From Juglans regia (lineage: Eukaryota; Streptophyta; Magnoliopsida; Fagales; Juglandaceae), in contig NC_049908.1 of NCBI RefSeq assembly GCF_001411555.2, forward strand, positions 26,574,724 through 26,638,723: 64,000 nt of DNA. Direction: 5' to 3'. The notes under the pieces were generated by a model. It did no database searches and had not been told where the DNA came from. It saw nothing but the letters and a program-made list of their open reading frames with translations. Numbering within the stretch: position 1 is the first letter of the stretch; every line of letters starts with the position of its first letter. Shown one piece after another: positions 37,001 to 49,464 of this stretch. The position numbers were made by a program, and so were the translations under genes.

Positions 37001-38570
37001 AGATGATGAACACTGTTGGAGTGACAGTGGTGTGTCAAATATAGAAGGTGGTTGCTATGCTAAGTGCATTGACCTCTCGAGGGAGAAGGAGCCTGATATC
37101 TGGAATGCCATTAAATTTGGGACTGGTAATGGATAAAGTTAAAGATACCAAAAGGATCGAAGTGCTTAGTAATTCTTTGAATTTTCCTTTGTTTGGGAAT
37201 GTGATCATTAAAATAACCGAGTTGTTTGTCAATGGCAGTGCTGGAAAATGTGGTGTTTGATGAGCACACCAGAGAGGTCGATTATACTGACAAATCTGTT
37301 ACAGGTAATTTTTTTTTTATTTTTTTTATTTCAATTATACAATTGAATATGGTGCGCATTTTACTATCGCTTCTCGAAGCTGACAAAGAAACGGGAAAAA
37401 ATTCACTACTGATTCGAATCTGATGAATAATTAAACCATCCCTCCTGGTTTTTGACAAAGATCAATGGGATAAAGCTATCACTTAGTAAAGGCAATGAAC
37501 AGCTGAAATGGGTAATTGAAAGGGATGAAAAAGTCTCAACTGCATATACTTTATGCTTATGTATGACTAGCTAAGCCATACAACTTCTCATGAGTTTGCT
37601 CTTCTTGTGGAAACAGAGAACACCCGTGCATCCTACCCTATCGAGTATATCCCCAACGCAAAGATACCATGTGTTGGTCCTCATCCAAAGAATGTCGTAC
37701 TTCTAGCATGCGATGCATTTGGGGTGCTTCCACCAGTGAGCAAGCTGAGCTTGGCACAGACTATGTACCATTTCATCAGTGGCTATACGGCTCTGGTAAA
37801 TGTTATTGACATACTGTTCTTCTTTAGTTTAATTTTGGTAATAAATGGCATGCATAGCAAACTATTGGGCTACTTTTTATGGGCTACTGAATCTCTTTGA
37901 TCAAAATTTCAGGTGGCAGGCACAGAAGAGGGTGTGAAAGAGCCACAGGCAACATTCTCGGCTTGCTTTGGTGCAGCATTTATTATGTTGCACCCTACCA
38001 AGTATGCAGCCATGCTGGCTGAGAAGATGCAGAAACATGGTGCCACAGGATGGCTTGTCAACACCGGCTGGTCAGGTGGAAGGTATGGATCTTGAACATT
38101 TCTATGGAATGAGCTTTTTGAAGTTAAATTTAGTGAGAAAAGCTAATTCTTTTTCCATTGCTGCAGGTATGGTTCAGGGAATCGAATTAAGCTGCCATAC
38201 ACTCGGAAAATCATCGATGCCATACATTCTGGCAGCCTCCTCGAGGCAAATTACAAAAAGACTGAAGTGTTCGGGCTTGATATCCCTACTGAGATTGAGG
38301 GAGTGCCTTCTGAAATCCTGGACCCCGTGAACACTGTAAGATGGCCTTTTACTACTGTTTGATCCTAATTCTGCATTCATGTGATTTCCATTTAGATGTT
38401 CTGATATATTTGATTTTGGGTTGCAGTGGTCAGACAAGGATGCTTATAATGATACGCTGTTGAAGCTGGCTGGCCTGTTCAAGAATAATTTTGAAACATT
38501 CACCAACTACCAGATTGGCCAAGGCAATGAGCTGACTCAGGAGATCCTTGCAGCTGGTCCGAATTTCTAA
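34059..38570 (+). CDS. PCK1: Phosphoenolpyruvate carboxykinase (ATP)
   Basis: Twelve exons: 34059-34312, 34715-34890, 35116-35269, 35394-35478, 36122-36222, 36441-36739, 36952-37125, 37239-37304, 37617-37795, 37913-38082, 38167-38335, 38427-38570. All introns are GT..AG and phases agree, giving 656 aa, close to the roughly 670 aa of plant PEPCK. Key motifs: [20 protein letters not shown] in the substrate-binding N-half, [11 protein letters not shown], the P-loop GLSGTGKT at about 354-361 (split by an intron) and RYLIGDDEH of the kinase-2 metal site. The conserved C-terminus is EILAAGPNF. The cytosolic enzyme converts oxaloacetate and ATP to PEP, CO2 and ADP, feeding gluconeogenesis in germinating oil-rich seeds and pH or nitrogen metabolism elsewhere. 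The hydrophilic N-terminal extension (first about 110 residues) is where plant PEPCKs are phosphorylated. Ser in HSGSNMGK replaces the Cys I recall as usual in plants. No organelle signal seen. Confidence 0.96.
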
Positions 38571-38661
38571 TCCTGAGCAGAAGAAAAGCAAGAGGCCATC
38601 ATAAACTCTTGGGAAATTATGGTTGATGGAAATAAGAAATGGTGAGAGTTGGTATGAACAT

Positions 38662-38864
38662 GAGGTTCAATAACCAACTTGTAGAATGGATTTTGTTAAG
38701 TTCATCAGAATTTTATGATATTTTGATGAAGATTGAGTTTTCCTTTCTTTGCATACAACTTGATTGAGGTTCAATAACCAACTTGTAGAATGGTTTTTGT
38801 TAAGTTCATCAGAATTTTATGATATTTTGATGAAGATTGAGTTTTCCTTTCCTTGCATACAAAC
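38662..38864 (+). repeat. Tandem duplication of 104 bp in the PEPCK 3' UTR
   Basis: Two copies starting gaggttcaataaccaact at 38662 and 38766, differing by only about two bases (for example tggattttg versus tggtttttg). Both lie just downstream of the stop codon, within the probable 3' UTR, so two equal sets of candidate polyadenylation signals result. Confidence 0.85.
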
Positions 38865-38870
38865 CCCATG

Positions 38871-40130
38871 TTTTTTTACTTTTCAACTTGATGTGTGACT
38901 TTATTCTGAGAGGAGCTTCATCCCGGGGATTTTTTTTTTTTTTCAAATAGTAAATAAATCATTCCATCCCTAACAAAAGTAAAGAATAAATTTGTCTGAG
39001 CTTAATAAATTTTTGGGCTAGGCCGGGATGTGGGGTGTGGTTGGGGGCAGGCCTGGGCCCAGACTACCCCCGCGCCCCCGTTCCTTCATGGTGCTAGCAG
39101 GGTTGCCCACGCCACCCAGGTGGACCGGGGCTGTGGTCGGAGGGGTGGCAAGGGGCGGTGTCCCGTCAGTCAGCCAGGCCTAAGATTAAGGCAAGAAATT
39201 ATTCCAAAAATTGGTTACTTTGTTATTCTTAAAAACAAAAACAAGAATAGTTACATCACAAGGGAATACCAAAAAGAGGAGAGGAATAGCTCTTTCGTAT
39301 TGAAATAATACACCCATTATTTTAAAATAAATAAAAATTTGAAAACAAAACACTATAATTTTTTAGGAGTAATTCTCTTTTTCATATGAATTCTTATCAT
39401 TCCCGATTACACATTTAACTGGTTGAAAAAAAAAATTACGACACAACTGAAGATAATGATTTAAAATTATTTTTAAATAGACTAAATATTTAGAATAAAA
39501 ACTTATTGAAAATAAAAACTACAGAAAGAGAGAGTAGGGGCCAAGGGAAGGATGGAATTCCTGCCCTCCACCTTTACTCCGCAGCATTGTCAACGCAACC
39601 TATCAATTAGATACAATTATGGGTTATATAAATATATCGCTCTTTTAAAAGGAGCAGAATTTATTATTAAAAAATTATTTTTTAATATAAATTATATTTA
39701 CTTCTATTTTAAAAAAAATATGTGATATTTACGTATTTTATAACTGTAAATATAATCTATCTTCACTTCTTAAGGTCCCTCCCTGGAGAGGATGGATCAC
39801 TCTCCATCGTTTCCACGTGAGTTGATCCCATGCAACCAAGGAGGAAGAGACCTAGTACCCAACCCCACCACCCAGGAGGGGGTGACAAAGTGGGCAAACG
39901 GTGACCAGATCGTTTTTTAGATGTTATTTTATTTACTCTCATTTTCAGTTCTGAAAAACTTTTTAGTTTTTTATTAATTTTTAATTTTTTGGTTTTTGTT
40001 TTAATAACTTTTGTATTTTAGTTTCAGTTCTGACTTTATTCTCCCCGATTGAGGTGATTTATTTATTTTTTATTTTTTGGACTCGACATAACTTTTCAAG
40101 ATTTGAGGAATGCTATGCATCAATTACTGT
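38871..40130. other. Spacer between convergent genes, with a GC-rich island and a family B remnant
   Basis: 39015-39185 is strikingly GC-rich ('ggcctgggcccagactaccc', 'ccccgcgcccccgtt') in an otherwise AT-rich region and may be a transposon end. 39620-39765 is a weak family B MITE. No gene recognised. Confidence 0.4.
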
Positions 40131-40533
40131 TCACTCACACATCCTACTTATACTTTTTTTTTTTTTTTGGATATAAGATGTAGGATGTTTTTTTTTATAA
40201 AAGAGGATACAGAATAGTAAATAGTGGTTGATGAGAAAAAATTTTTCTTTTTGAAATCTGCGCAATAGAAAGGCTGTGGAATATAACATGCAGCATCTGC
40301 CCTGTAGAACATAGTGCAGTTGGCAAGCATTGAATTGTGATGCATGTAGCAACAGATTCTAATTTTTCTCAAACAAAAAATACATATGTATACACACGTT
40401 TATAACATACATATATGTTTATAACACCACCACAAAAAGCAAAACTATGATTTTGTGAAATGAATTCAGCTATGAGAATGCAAATCTTTCAAAAAGAAAC
40501 AATCAGGACTCAAAGCTCAGAAATCTGTGATGG

Positions 40534-43500
40534 TCAAGGGATAAGTTTCCAAGCTTGATGCATAATTTCATCGTTTACAAAGGGACGCAAAGACCACATT
40601 AGGCAGTAGCTCTCTAATTCTCCTGACGATGATTTTAAGTTAAGTGCAGAAACAATTTTTTCCTGCAACAAAATATGATATCATACTCAAAATTTTGCAG
40701 GCACCAAAAGATATTAGATGTTTGTAATGGTTATCTAGATTGGAGGTGTGGCAGGAAGGGAGTAAGGGAGGTTATTACCTGCATTATATAGTCTTGTTTA
40801 ACCATACTGTAAATGATCCCCATCAGGGCAGCAAAGTCAGTTACTTCAGGTCTTCTAAGTCGAGATGATGCCACTTCCTCCTAAAGAAGTGGAAGTGTCA
40901 GTATATACTGGAGCTTAGATCATAATTAAAAAAAATATGGTGCAACAATCCTGCTAGTCATACGATTCTCTGTTAGGATCTAAAGGCTTTAAAATAACTA
41001 AACATTCAGCCAAGAAGAAGAAGAAAGAAATTGAGAAAACAAAACAGTTTTGCCAAACTTTTGTTTTGCTTCTTCAAAATAATGCTCAACTATAATGGTG
41101 ACCCAAAAGATGATACCATAAATTTACTTACAAAAAATATTGGCCAAGAATTTCATAGTTTAGGGAATTTTTTTTTTTTTAAGTAACAAAACAAGAGAGA
41201 AATACCTAATTACAGCCTACGAACAAGGAAAAGAAGCATAAAAGTTTACCCCCTCTAATACAATAGCCTTAGGCCAAAGTAACAAAGAATGGAAAAATAA
41301 GTTTCTAATCCCCCACAAATGAGCGTTCTCTATTTTCAAATTTGGCTAAAAAGATGCAAATCAGTAATTATGGATTAAACTGAGTTATTCATGAGAAAAG
41401 ACAAGAATATTCCTAACAACCAGGCTTCCCAAGTAGCGGATAAAGCTTGCATGGAGAGAGAATCCAGATTACTAATAAATGAGTCCAGTATAAGAGATAT
41501 CTAGTCATATATTTCATTTTCTGAAGTATGGATTAACATGTCTCAACTATCCATCCTACATAAGATCAGGAGAAATTTCAAGGCCACAAATCCTCTGCCA
41601 ACATACTTAGGATGGAGACAATGTGTACCTCTGAAGTTATACCAAACTGAATCAGATGGAATTATCATCTGGTTTCAAAGGGTTGAAAAGAGATCTGAAT
41701 CATCTGATTTTATCCCCCAAAAAACAAGAGTAGAAGATTATATTTGCAAAAGAAAAATAGACGAGTGCATGACAATACTTTAAAATACATATGATTTAAC
41801 CATATTACTAGAATATGAAGACAATGAGCATGAGAAATATGAAAAATATAATGGGCATCAATTATTGACAATGGAAAAATATCGTATAATATCTGAAACA
41901 AGAGGAGAAAGCAAAGTGCAGGGGAGGGGGTGGAGCTACCTTCTTATTACAACTTGCTTGTCCATTCAACCCATCACCAAAATCTTCATACCCAAAGGGT
42001 GATAAAGTGCCATTCACATTATGCATTGCTGCAGTTACTTCTTCCAAGAGGCATTCAAGTCCACTAAGTATGTCTTTTGCTGCAATCCCATTACAAATTT
42101 ACACATAAATTAAGAACCACAAAAAAGAACAGAAATCTGCAGGAAATGATGACCTCCGAATGAAAATGACAGGATAATTTACAGGAAGACTTGAAGAGAA
42201 GGAAAATCTCCGTGATAAACTAATGTGGAAACATAAAACTAAAAGAGAGAAGGGAAAAACAATTGAGGATAGATGAGATATGTTACTCCTGGATTGCTAG
42301 ATAACATAATCAAATCTGGTAGTTTTTTTTTATAAGTAATCAAATCTGGTACTTAAAAATGGTAATGCATTTATTTTTCCCTTTTTTCTCTGGATGCAAG
42401 AAACTCATACTCAACAGGATTCTTGTGCTATGTTTGATATACCTTAAGAGGACTGCTACAGATACAAATAGATTATACAAAAGCAAACCTACAAACAGAC
42501 GTGGTTTCATGAGATCTATTAAATCTACTTTACAATAAAAGTAACTTTACAATCTAACGCACCACATCAAGCCACATCAATTTGTGGGTTACTTTTGTGT
42601 AATTCTGTTGTAACTAAAGTATTTCTCATATCTTAATGTTTGCAATGCATAAATGGTCAAATCTGGTACTTATAAATGGTCAATGCCAGCCTTTATTCGT
42701 ATCGGGAAGGCTGCAAGTTTTCTTGGAATATCTGCAGATGCTACCCCATCCTAGAGAAATGGCTGAATAGGCCGATTCCATCGTGACAATGGCTCATGAT
42801 TTAACTTTTATGTGCAACGATTTTTAAAAAGACGCTGAAATATGTGGAATACCAGGTGTACGATGACAAAAGATGGCATTTTAATGGCGCATTCAGGTTC
42901 ATACAGGCTTTTGCCAATTTTTTTTTTTTATGTAAGTAATTAAGAGTTTTATTGATGCAAGTAATAGGCATAATCAGTATAAGTGAGGCTATATACAGGA
43001 GAGATAAAGAGTTTCCTTTAAGATTGAGAATATATACAAGAATAGACCATGGGAAGTTTTGGAAGAAGTTTACCTTTACTTAAGTGGTCACGAAGTCCAA
43101 GATGGCATGTATGCACTTCTCTACGCAGTGTCCACAAACAATTATTGGTAGGTGAAAATTATCACATTGACAAAGGAAAATATTTAATGCCATCTGAAAA
43201 ATAAAAAGAAACAAAGATGTTGAACTAGGCTCTGTATTACTTAAATTGCACTTACACTTGCTTATATTATGCACACCATCATCGATATTGATACATCTAG
43301 CTTCAAAGTAAGATCTGAGCCTCTTTGTCTCATTGGTTTTAAAAATTTCCCCAACCAATTCAGATTTTCGGTCGATTGGATACCGCCGAAGATACTCTGC
43401 ATGAAAAGTTAAGTATGCATATTGAATATTGTGAAAAGAAACCTCATTGGTAACCAAATACAGCCATAATTCTTGTGAAAACTTACCCAGCCCTTGCTGA

Positions 43501-43815
43501 AAACCAGTAAGAAACCTGTCTCCTACAGCCACCAATTCCTCAAACTTCGTAACCCTACAACAGGATTGCCATTCAAATTTTTCAAGAAACATGGCATGGA
43601 CAGCAATAAATAACAATTAAAGTATCAATAAAACAACAATATATCAAAAAGAGAGCATAAATTTCCCATAGTTTTCGTTTTATTGGTAATTAAGCACTCT
43701 TTCAAAAATCATTCAGAAAAAAATATCAGGTGGATTACCTGGCCAAGAAATCCTTATACATTTGGTAAATTTTCTCCTCTGATTCCCAATTCAACATACC
43801 TTCTTCAGTTTCCAT
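40534..43815 (-). CDS. Plant protein of unknown function (DUF7795-like), 232 aa
   Basis: Seven minus-strand exons: 43739-43815, 43487-43554, 43256-43396, 43074-43115, 41940-42079, 40779-40880 and 40534-40662 (stop at 40534-40536). Phases match throughout; the 42-bp fourth exon restores the frame and yields HTCHLGLRDHLSK. The protein starts METEEGMLNWESEEKIYQMY and contains VTKFEELVAVGDRFLTGFQQ, the motif NETKR, and ends LRPFVNDEIMHQAWKLIP. No signal peptide or membrane segment; it looks helical and soluble. I recall this as a conserved land-plant family annotated DUF7795 with no known role; the family name is from memory. Introns hold LINE tails and a family A MITE. The GC-rich stretch upstream (44.4-44.85 kb) is the likely promoter and leader. 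The 178-codon open stretch at 43080-43616 reads through three introns and is not the real protein. Confidence 0.85.
41169..41500 (-). mobile_element. LINE-like 3' fragment in intron
   Basis: On the plus strand a poly-T tract (41169-41181) is followed by 'aagtaacaaaacaagagaga' and 'aatacctaattacagcctac'. This is the complement of a poly(A)-tailed retroposon inserted on the minus strand, parallel to the host gene. Body length is a guess. Confidence 0.4.
42455..42630. repeat. Family A MITE in intron
   Basis: 'acctacaaacagacgtggtt' and 'aagccacatcaatttgtggg' form the arms around 'aaatctactttacaataaaa'. Matches the other family A copies. Confidence 0.6.
42918..43035 (-). mobile_element. LINE-like 3' fragment in intron
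   Basis: Poly-T (42919-42929) followed by 'atgtaagtaattaagagttt' and 'tattgatgcaagtaataggc'. The complement ends 'caataaaactcttaattac' plus poly-A, a tail type common in plant LINEs. Same orientation as the host gene. Confidence 0.45.
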
Positions 43816-44329
43816 TCTGTGAAAAAAAAAATACAAAATCTAAAAGTCACGTTACATATTTGAAAAGCTTAAAAAAAATAAAGAGGAATACACACTTCCA
43901 TCCACAATACTCTTTTTTCCATTTTCCATCCACAATACTTTTTTTGAAGCATTCTAGTTGGAAAAACTGATGGAATAAGAAGAGGCTAAAAGAGAAAAAG
44001 CTACAACAAAGAAATGAATTTGAGAAGAAAAGGTAATAATATATGCTTCAGATTCGCCTTCACGCTGCTATGCTTTCGTCGGCATTGATTCTGCTAGATA
44101 CGTAGTCCATTGCAAAAGGTCCTACGGTTTAGGAAGAGAGACGACTAGGCAAAGATTACCTACAAGGCCAGTCCCAACCTCCCAATACAGGATTATACAG
44201 CACCCAAGTTTCCATATGACTGCCGGCTTGATGTACAACAACTCTCCACCACCTAAAACTCAGCCCCCAGAAATTTAACTTAAAACTGGTCTAACTAGAC
44301 CGTATTCAAAATCAGACGCAAAATCACAG

Positions 44330-44900
44330 TCAACTCTAATTGAACATCAACACATTAGCCACAGGATTGAATTTTGTACATTGGCAGAGAAAGAGCATTA
44401 CCAAACTTGGGGCGGTGGCTGGCTGGGTTTGGTGACGAGGCAGTGCAAAAATGAAGCGGTGAGGAGCAGCAGGGCGTGAGGTGCAGCGGACTCCACTGGT
44501 CGCAGTACCGGCAGAGAGGGGACTAACAGGGTTAGAGATAGAAAAAGAGACACGAAGCTGAGAGAGATGGAGAGGACTTACCGAATTGGGATGCTGCAGT
44601 GCGTCTGGACGGCGAGGTGACGTTATTGCGGTAGGATCACTGCGGAGCCGCGGTGGAGTGGCCCTGAACAAGAAACCAACCACGGAAGCGAAGAGTAAGA
44701 TTCGGGATGAGAGATGGAGAGAGAATAAACCGGGAGAGATAGGGAACCCAAAGGGCTTACCGGCGGCACCGTGAAGTCAACGGCGTGCGGCAGTTTGCTG
44801 GCGCGGTTGGCTGGGGCAGCGGAGATGAGAGGCAGATGTGCCTAACAGGGGGAGGGTGGTCTGTGAAAGGGGCCGTGAGTGGGAGGTAGAGAGAAGGAAG
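44330..44900 (-). promoter_or_regulatory. GC-rich 5' region of the DUF7795-like gene
   Basis: This is the only GC- and CpG-rich stretch near the gene. On the minus strand it has three donor-like sites: 'gccggtaagcc' (about 44754-44764), 'ttcggtaagtcc' (about 44573-44584) and 'tttggtaatgc' (about 44395-44405). One of them probably joins the acceptor just before the start codon (tttcacag, 43816-43823). Which is used cannot be decided from sequence. Confidence 0.4.
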
Positions 44901-45434
44901 AGAGGGTTTTAGTTTTGAAAAATTCTAAACCTCCGCATCTTACATATTATTTTTAAAAATAATTATATTTTTTTAACTTTCATATTACGATTCATTATTT
45001 TCAAATTGAATCAATTCATTTTAAGTGATGTGTAGAGATATAGAACTTTTGTGTAGCATAACTCTTTAATTTTTAGAAAGGACAATGCTAGTGGTACCGA
45101 TAGTTAATCGATAAAGTGAATCGATGCAGTGTAAATATTTTTTTCTTGTTTTTTTAATTATTTTTTACATAATTTTAAATATTTTTAAAAAATAAAAAAA
45201 TTAATTTACTAATATTTACTTTCTTAATTATTAAGTAAAACTCAAAAATTAAAATAAAATAAAATAAAAATCAATCAATTATTTTTATGATTCAACTAGT
45301 ATTTTTTTATTTTATCTTTAAGAAAAATGCTCAAAGTGGCATCTTTTTCCATTGTTTTTTTCAATGATCTTGGCTTGGGCTTTTCTAAATGGGTTGGGCC
45401 TGGCTAGCTTACGAGATACAAAGTTTATTAAAGT
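44901..45434. other. AT-rich spacer, no gene
   Basis: Contains a decayed palindromic MITE around 45075-45310 beginning 'acaatgctagtggtaccgat'. Nothing coding. Confidence 0.35.
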
Positions 45435-45770
45435 CTTATTTGGAATCCATCTCATTTTATCTCATTTTAAAATATTTTTTAATTTTTTCATCTAGTCATT
45501 TGTTAATTACTAAAATTTTTCCAAATTTTCAAAAAAAAAAAAAAACATAAAAAATAATTCAATTTTTTCAAATTGTAAAACAAAAATAACATTAAAAAAT
45601 ATATTTTAACAATATTTTAACATTATAATATTTTTATTCAACTTTTTCTCTCATTTCTTAAAATCCAACAAAATATCTTCAATCAAACTATTTCACTACT
45701 ATTCACAAACAATTTTATTATTATTAATAGTTTTTTCATCTCATCTCAATCCCCAATCAAGGCTTTAGAA
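45435..45770. repeat. Family C MITE, longest copy
   Basis: Starts 'ggaatccatctcattttatc' and ends 'catctcatctcaatcccca'. In between are 'aaaaataattcaattttttc' and 'aacaatattttaacattata' blocks shared with the copy at 53925-54125. Confidence 0.6.
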
Positions 45771-45902
45771 CTAGTGTATTCCCATCTATTCCATTATTTC
45801 ATGACCGCAATTGAAATCTTGAATAATTTCTTCGAGGACTTGCAAAAAGAAATAAAAAACCGCCTTCATGGTGGAATTTGTCCTAAGACCATGTTCCATA
45901 TA

Positions 45903-48900
45903 TGTTATTAGATGTATATCAATCACGTGCTTATTATTAAGCACTTAGTTATTTAGTTCTTTCTTATTTAAGTATGCACGTGTAATGTTTTTTTTTTTTT
46001 TGCTTATGTTTTCAATAGCTTATTTTATAATGTATATAAACATAAAAGTGTAAAGTCACTTTTCTTTTTTGGAAGAAATTAGAATAATTTTCTATTCTTG
46101 CAACTCGAGTCTCTGAACTTTACATGGTGACTTGTTTTTTGACGATGGTGTCTTCCTCTGATGTTTCCACTGTTACTTCTGAGGATTCTTCGAATTTGTA
46201 TTTCTTCACAGTGGAGATCATCCAAGCTCCATCCTGGTTACTCAACCTCTCACTGGAGAGAGCTACTCTACTTGGTCGCGATCAATGATGATGGCGATGT
46301 GGGCAAAGAATAAAGTTAGGTTTGTCAATGGTTTGATTCGCCAACCTATTTCCATTGATCATTTGTTTCCTGCTTGGGAACGCTATAATAACATTATTTT
46401 ATCATGGATCCTTAATTTTGTTGCTAAGGATATTGCCGTGAGTGTGATCTATGTTGAAACTGCTCATGAGGTATGGTCTGATCTTAAAGAATGTTTTGAT
46501 CAAGGTAATGGTCCTCGCATCTTTCAATTAGAGAAGGATATTTGTTCTTTATCTCAAGAGACTTTGTCTGTTAGTTCTTACTTTACACAGATGAAAGGCC
46601 TTTGGACTGAATTATAAAATTATTCTCCCATGCCACATGTTCTTGTGGAGCTTTGAGGTTTTGACTAACTATCAGCAGCACCAATATGTTCTTCATTTTC
46701 TTATGGGGCTTAATGATAGTTTTTCAAGTATTAGAGGTTAGATCTTGCTCATGGACCCTCTACCTCCCATCAATAAGGTTTTTTCTCTTGTTTTACAAGA
46801 AGAAAAACAATGACAAGTGAGTCATATGACCATTCCATCTTTGGAATCTTCTGTTTTGTTTTCCAAGTCAGTGAATAACAATCGAGCCCCTTTGGAAAAT
46901 CATTTACTCATAAAGATCAACCAACTTGTTCTCAATGTGGTATGACTAGCCATGTTGTAGATAAGTGTTACAAGCTCCATGGTTACCCACCTGATTTTCG
47001 CACTAAGCCCAAGACAGTTTCAGCCAATCAGGTTTCAGTTCAAAACCCAAATCCTACACCTTTTATGGCTCCAATTCCTCAGTTGCCTCTCTCTGCAAAA
47101 CAATGTCAACAACTATTGGCATTTATTAATTCTCAATCTTAGCATAGCATTGAATCCAATTCTTGTCATGTGATTGCTATTGTGGCCTCCAATAACACAT
47201 TGCCTAATGCCATTCAACATCTTTCAGGTAACCAAATTTTGCCCCTTGATATTACACATTGTGTTTTCTAGTAATTTTCAGTTGTCTCATTTGTCCTTTG
47301 ACGCCTGGATCATTGACATAGGTGCCACTGGTCATATAGTGTCTTCCACCATTTTTTTCACTTCCACGCCTTCTACAGTTGATTTTACTGTCAAAAAACC
47401 AAATGGCTCTTCTGTTCTAGTTTCTCATATTGGAACCATACAATTCTCTGATTCATTTGTTCTTACAAATGTTCTTTGTGTGCCATCCTTCTCTATCAAT
47501 CTCATTTTTGTCAGTAAACTGACTATTTCTTTACATTGTTGTTTCTTTTTCCTGTTTCAACATTATTTCATTCAAGACACTACTCAATGGAGGACGATTG
47601 GACTGGGTAACAGACGTGACAATCTTTACATTCTGTAGTAGCCAGTGTATTACAAGTCTTTCATTTCTACTGTATCTCCTACTGCTTTCATTTTTACAAT
47701 CTCGTTGAACTTTGGCATCATCGTTTAGGTCACCCTTCATTTTCTAAATTAACTGTTCTTCATAATGTTGTATCTAAAATTCTTTCTTATAATAAGTAAC
47801 ATCATTGCTCAATTTGTCCTCTTGCTAAACAAAAGAAACTATCATTTCCTACTAGTACTCAAGTTACTAATTCAATCTTTGATTTGGTTCATTGTGATAT
47901 TTGGACTCCTATGTTTACTCCTACAATTGATGGATTCCGATATTTATTGACAATTGTTGATGACTATTCTAAGCATACTTGAGTTTATTTGCTGAAATAT
48001 AAATTTGAAGTATGCTCATTGATTCATTCTTTTTTTTTTCTTTGCTTGAAACCCAATTTCAAACAAGAATTAAAACCATTCAAATAGACAATGGTGCAGA
48101 ACTTTCTATGCAAGATTTCTTTGCTCTTAGGGGTGTTGTTCATCAACGTAGATGTGTGCAAACATCTCAACAAAATACCATTGTTGAACGTAAACATCAC
48201 CACATTCTAAATGTTGCTCATTCTCTCAAGTTTCAAGCTAATCTTCCCATTTGCTTTTGGGGATATTGTATACTTACTGTTGTTAATCTGATTACCAGGC
48301 TTCCTACACTCGTTTTGTTTAATAAAACTCCTTTCGAAATACTCTTTCATGTTGTCCCTTCTGATACTCATCTTAGTGTTTTCGGTTGTCTTTTCTATGC
48401 TGCAACCCTCTCTCATAATCGAGCTAAATTTGATCATAGATCTTGTCGATGTATTCTCCTTTGTTATCCTCATGGTGTCAAGGTTAATAAGCTTTTAGAT
48501 CTTGACACTAACTCCATCTTTGTCTCACGAGATGTTTTGTTTCATGAATCCATTTTCTCATTCCATTCTTTTAATCTTCATACTTCTCAGCATTCTCATG
48601 TTTCTGATTCATAGTTTTCCTCTTCTGTTTTACCTTTCCCAATCTCTGATTCTACCACTTCTAACTCTTTATAGTTTCCTTCAGATTCTAATCCAGCTTC
48701 TATTCCTTCTTGTCCTTTGAGAAGATCCACTCGTGTTTCTCGATTACCTAGCTATTTGCATGATTATAATTATAGTTCTATTTCTGCTTCTACAGTTCTA
48801 TCTCCTCATGTAGGTAAGGCTTATGACCTTTCTTATACACTTTTATATTCCAAACTATCTTCTACCCATCGAGCTTTTTCCTTATTTGTTTCTAATCAAT

Positions 48901-49140
48901 TTGAGCCCACCTCTTTTAAACAAACTATGCATTATAGTCACTAGAAAGATGCAATGACAATTGAAATTGTAGCTTTAGAAGATAATAAAACCTAGTCTCT
49001 TACTTATCTACTTGTTGGGAAGTAGCCTATAAGTTGTAAGTAGGTTTATAAAGTTAAACTTAAAGCTAATGGTTCAGTTGAAAGGTATAACGCCTGCTTA
49101 GTTGCAAAGGGTTATAAAGCTTGCTTAGATTAAAATATCT
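45903..49140 (+). mobile_element. Degenerate, 3'-truncated Ty1/copia retrotransposon
   Basis: Possible left LTR at about 45903-46124 (tgttattag ... ctttaca). Decayed polyprotein follows in copia order. Gag: TWSRSMMMAMWAKNKVRFVN region, 46210-46617. Zinc knuckle: CSQCGMTSHVVDKC. Protease: WIIDIGATGH, with Ile in place of the catalytic-site Ser. Pre-integrase: LWHHRLGHPSFSK. Integrase: CPLAKQKK, DLVHCDIW, IQIDNGAE and VERKHHH. Only the first about 60 residues of reverse transcriptase remain (NGSVERYNACLVAKGYKA). The element then stops near 49130 with no catalytic palm, RNase H or right LTR. Multiple in-frame stops and frameshifts mean it cannot encode an active enzyme. Confidence 0.9.
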
Positions 49141-49464
49141 TGATATTAATTTTTTTAATCCTTTAACCCTTTAGATCATGGGAGTGACTGGCAGTAGAAC
49201 TTGGTGTATTTACACCTTTTACACCATCCAATTACAAAGTGACACATAAGAGTTCTTTTAAAAGTGGAATATAATTGATTGTAGGAAATTCATAGAACTT
49301 TTGGTAGGACCGATGCCTTTTTCCCCTCTTTAGTGTTTTCACTTTTCACTTTTCACCCATCTCTCTCTCTCTTTCTCTCTCTCTCTCTCAAAGCTTCTGA
49401 TGATAAACTGGACCTCGAATCTCAGCCTTCCCTCTCTGGTAGCGTCGCTCTCGCTCACCTCAGG
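49141..49464. other. Spacer between copia remnant and ATP synthase d retrocopy
   Basis: Contains a CT microsatellite (about 49361-49390). No gene. Confidence 0.4.

Noticed and set aside
43080..43616. Continuous 178-codon minus-strand frame
   Set aside because: It reads through three introns of the DUF7795-like gene. Splicing as given restores the family pattern, and the intronic parts are not protein-like.
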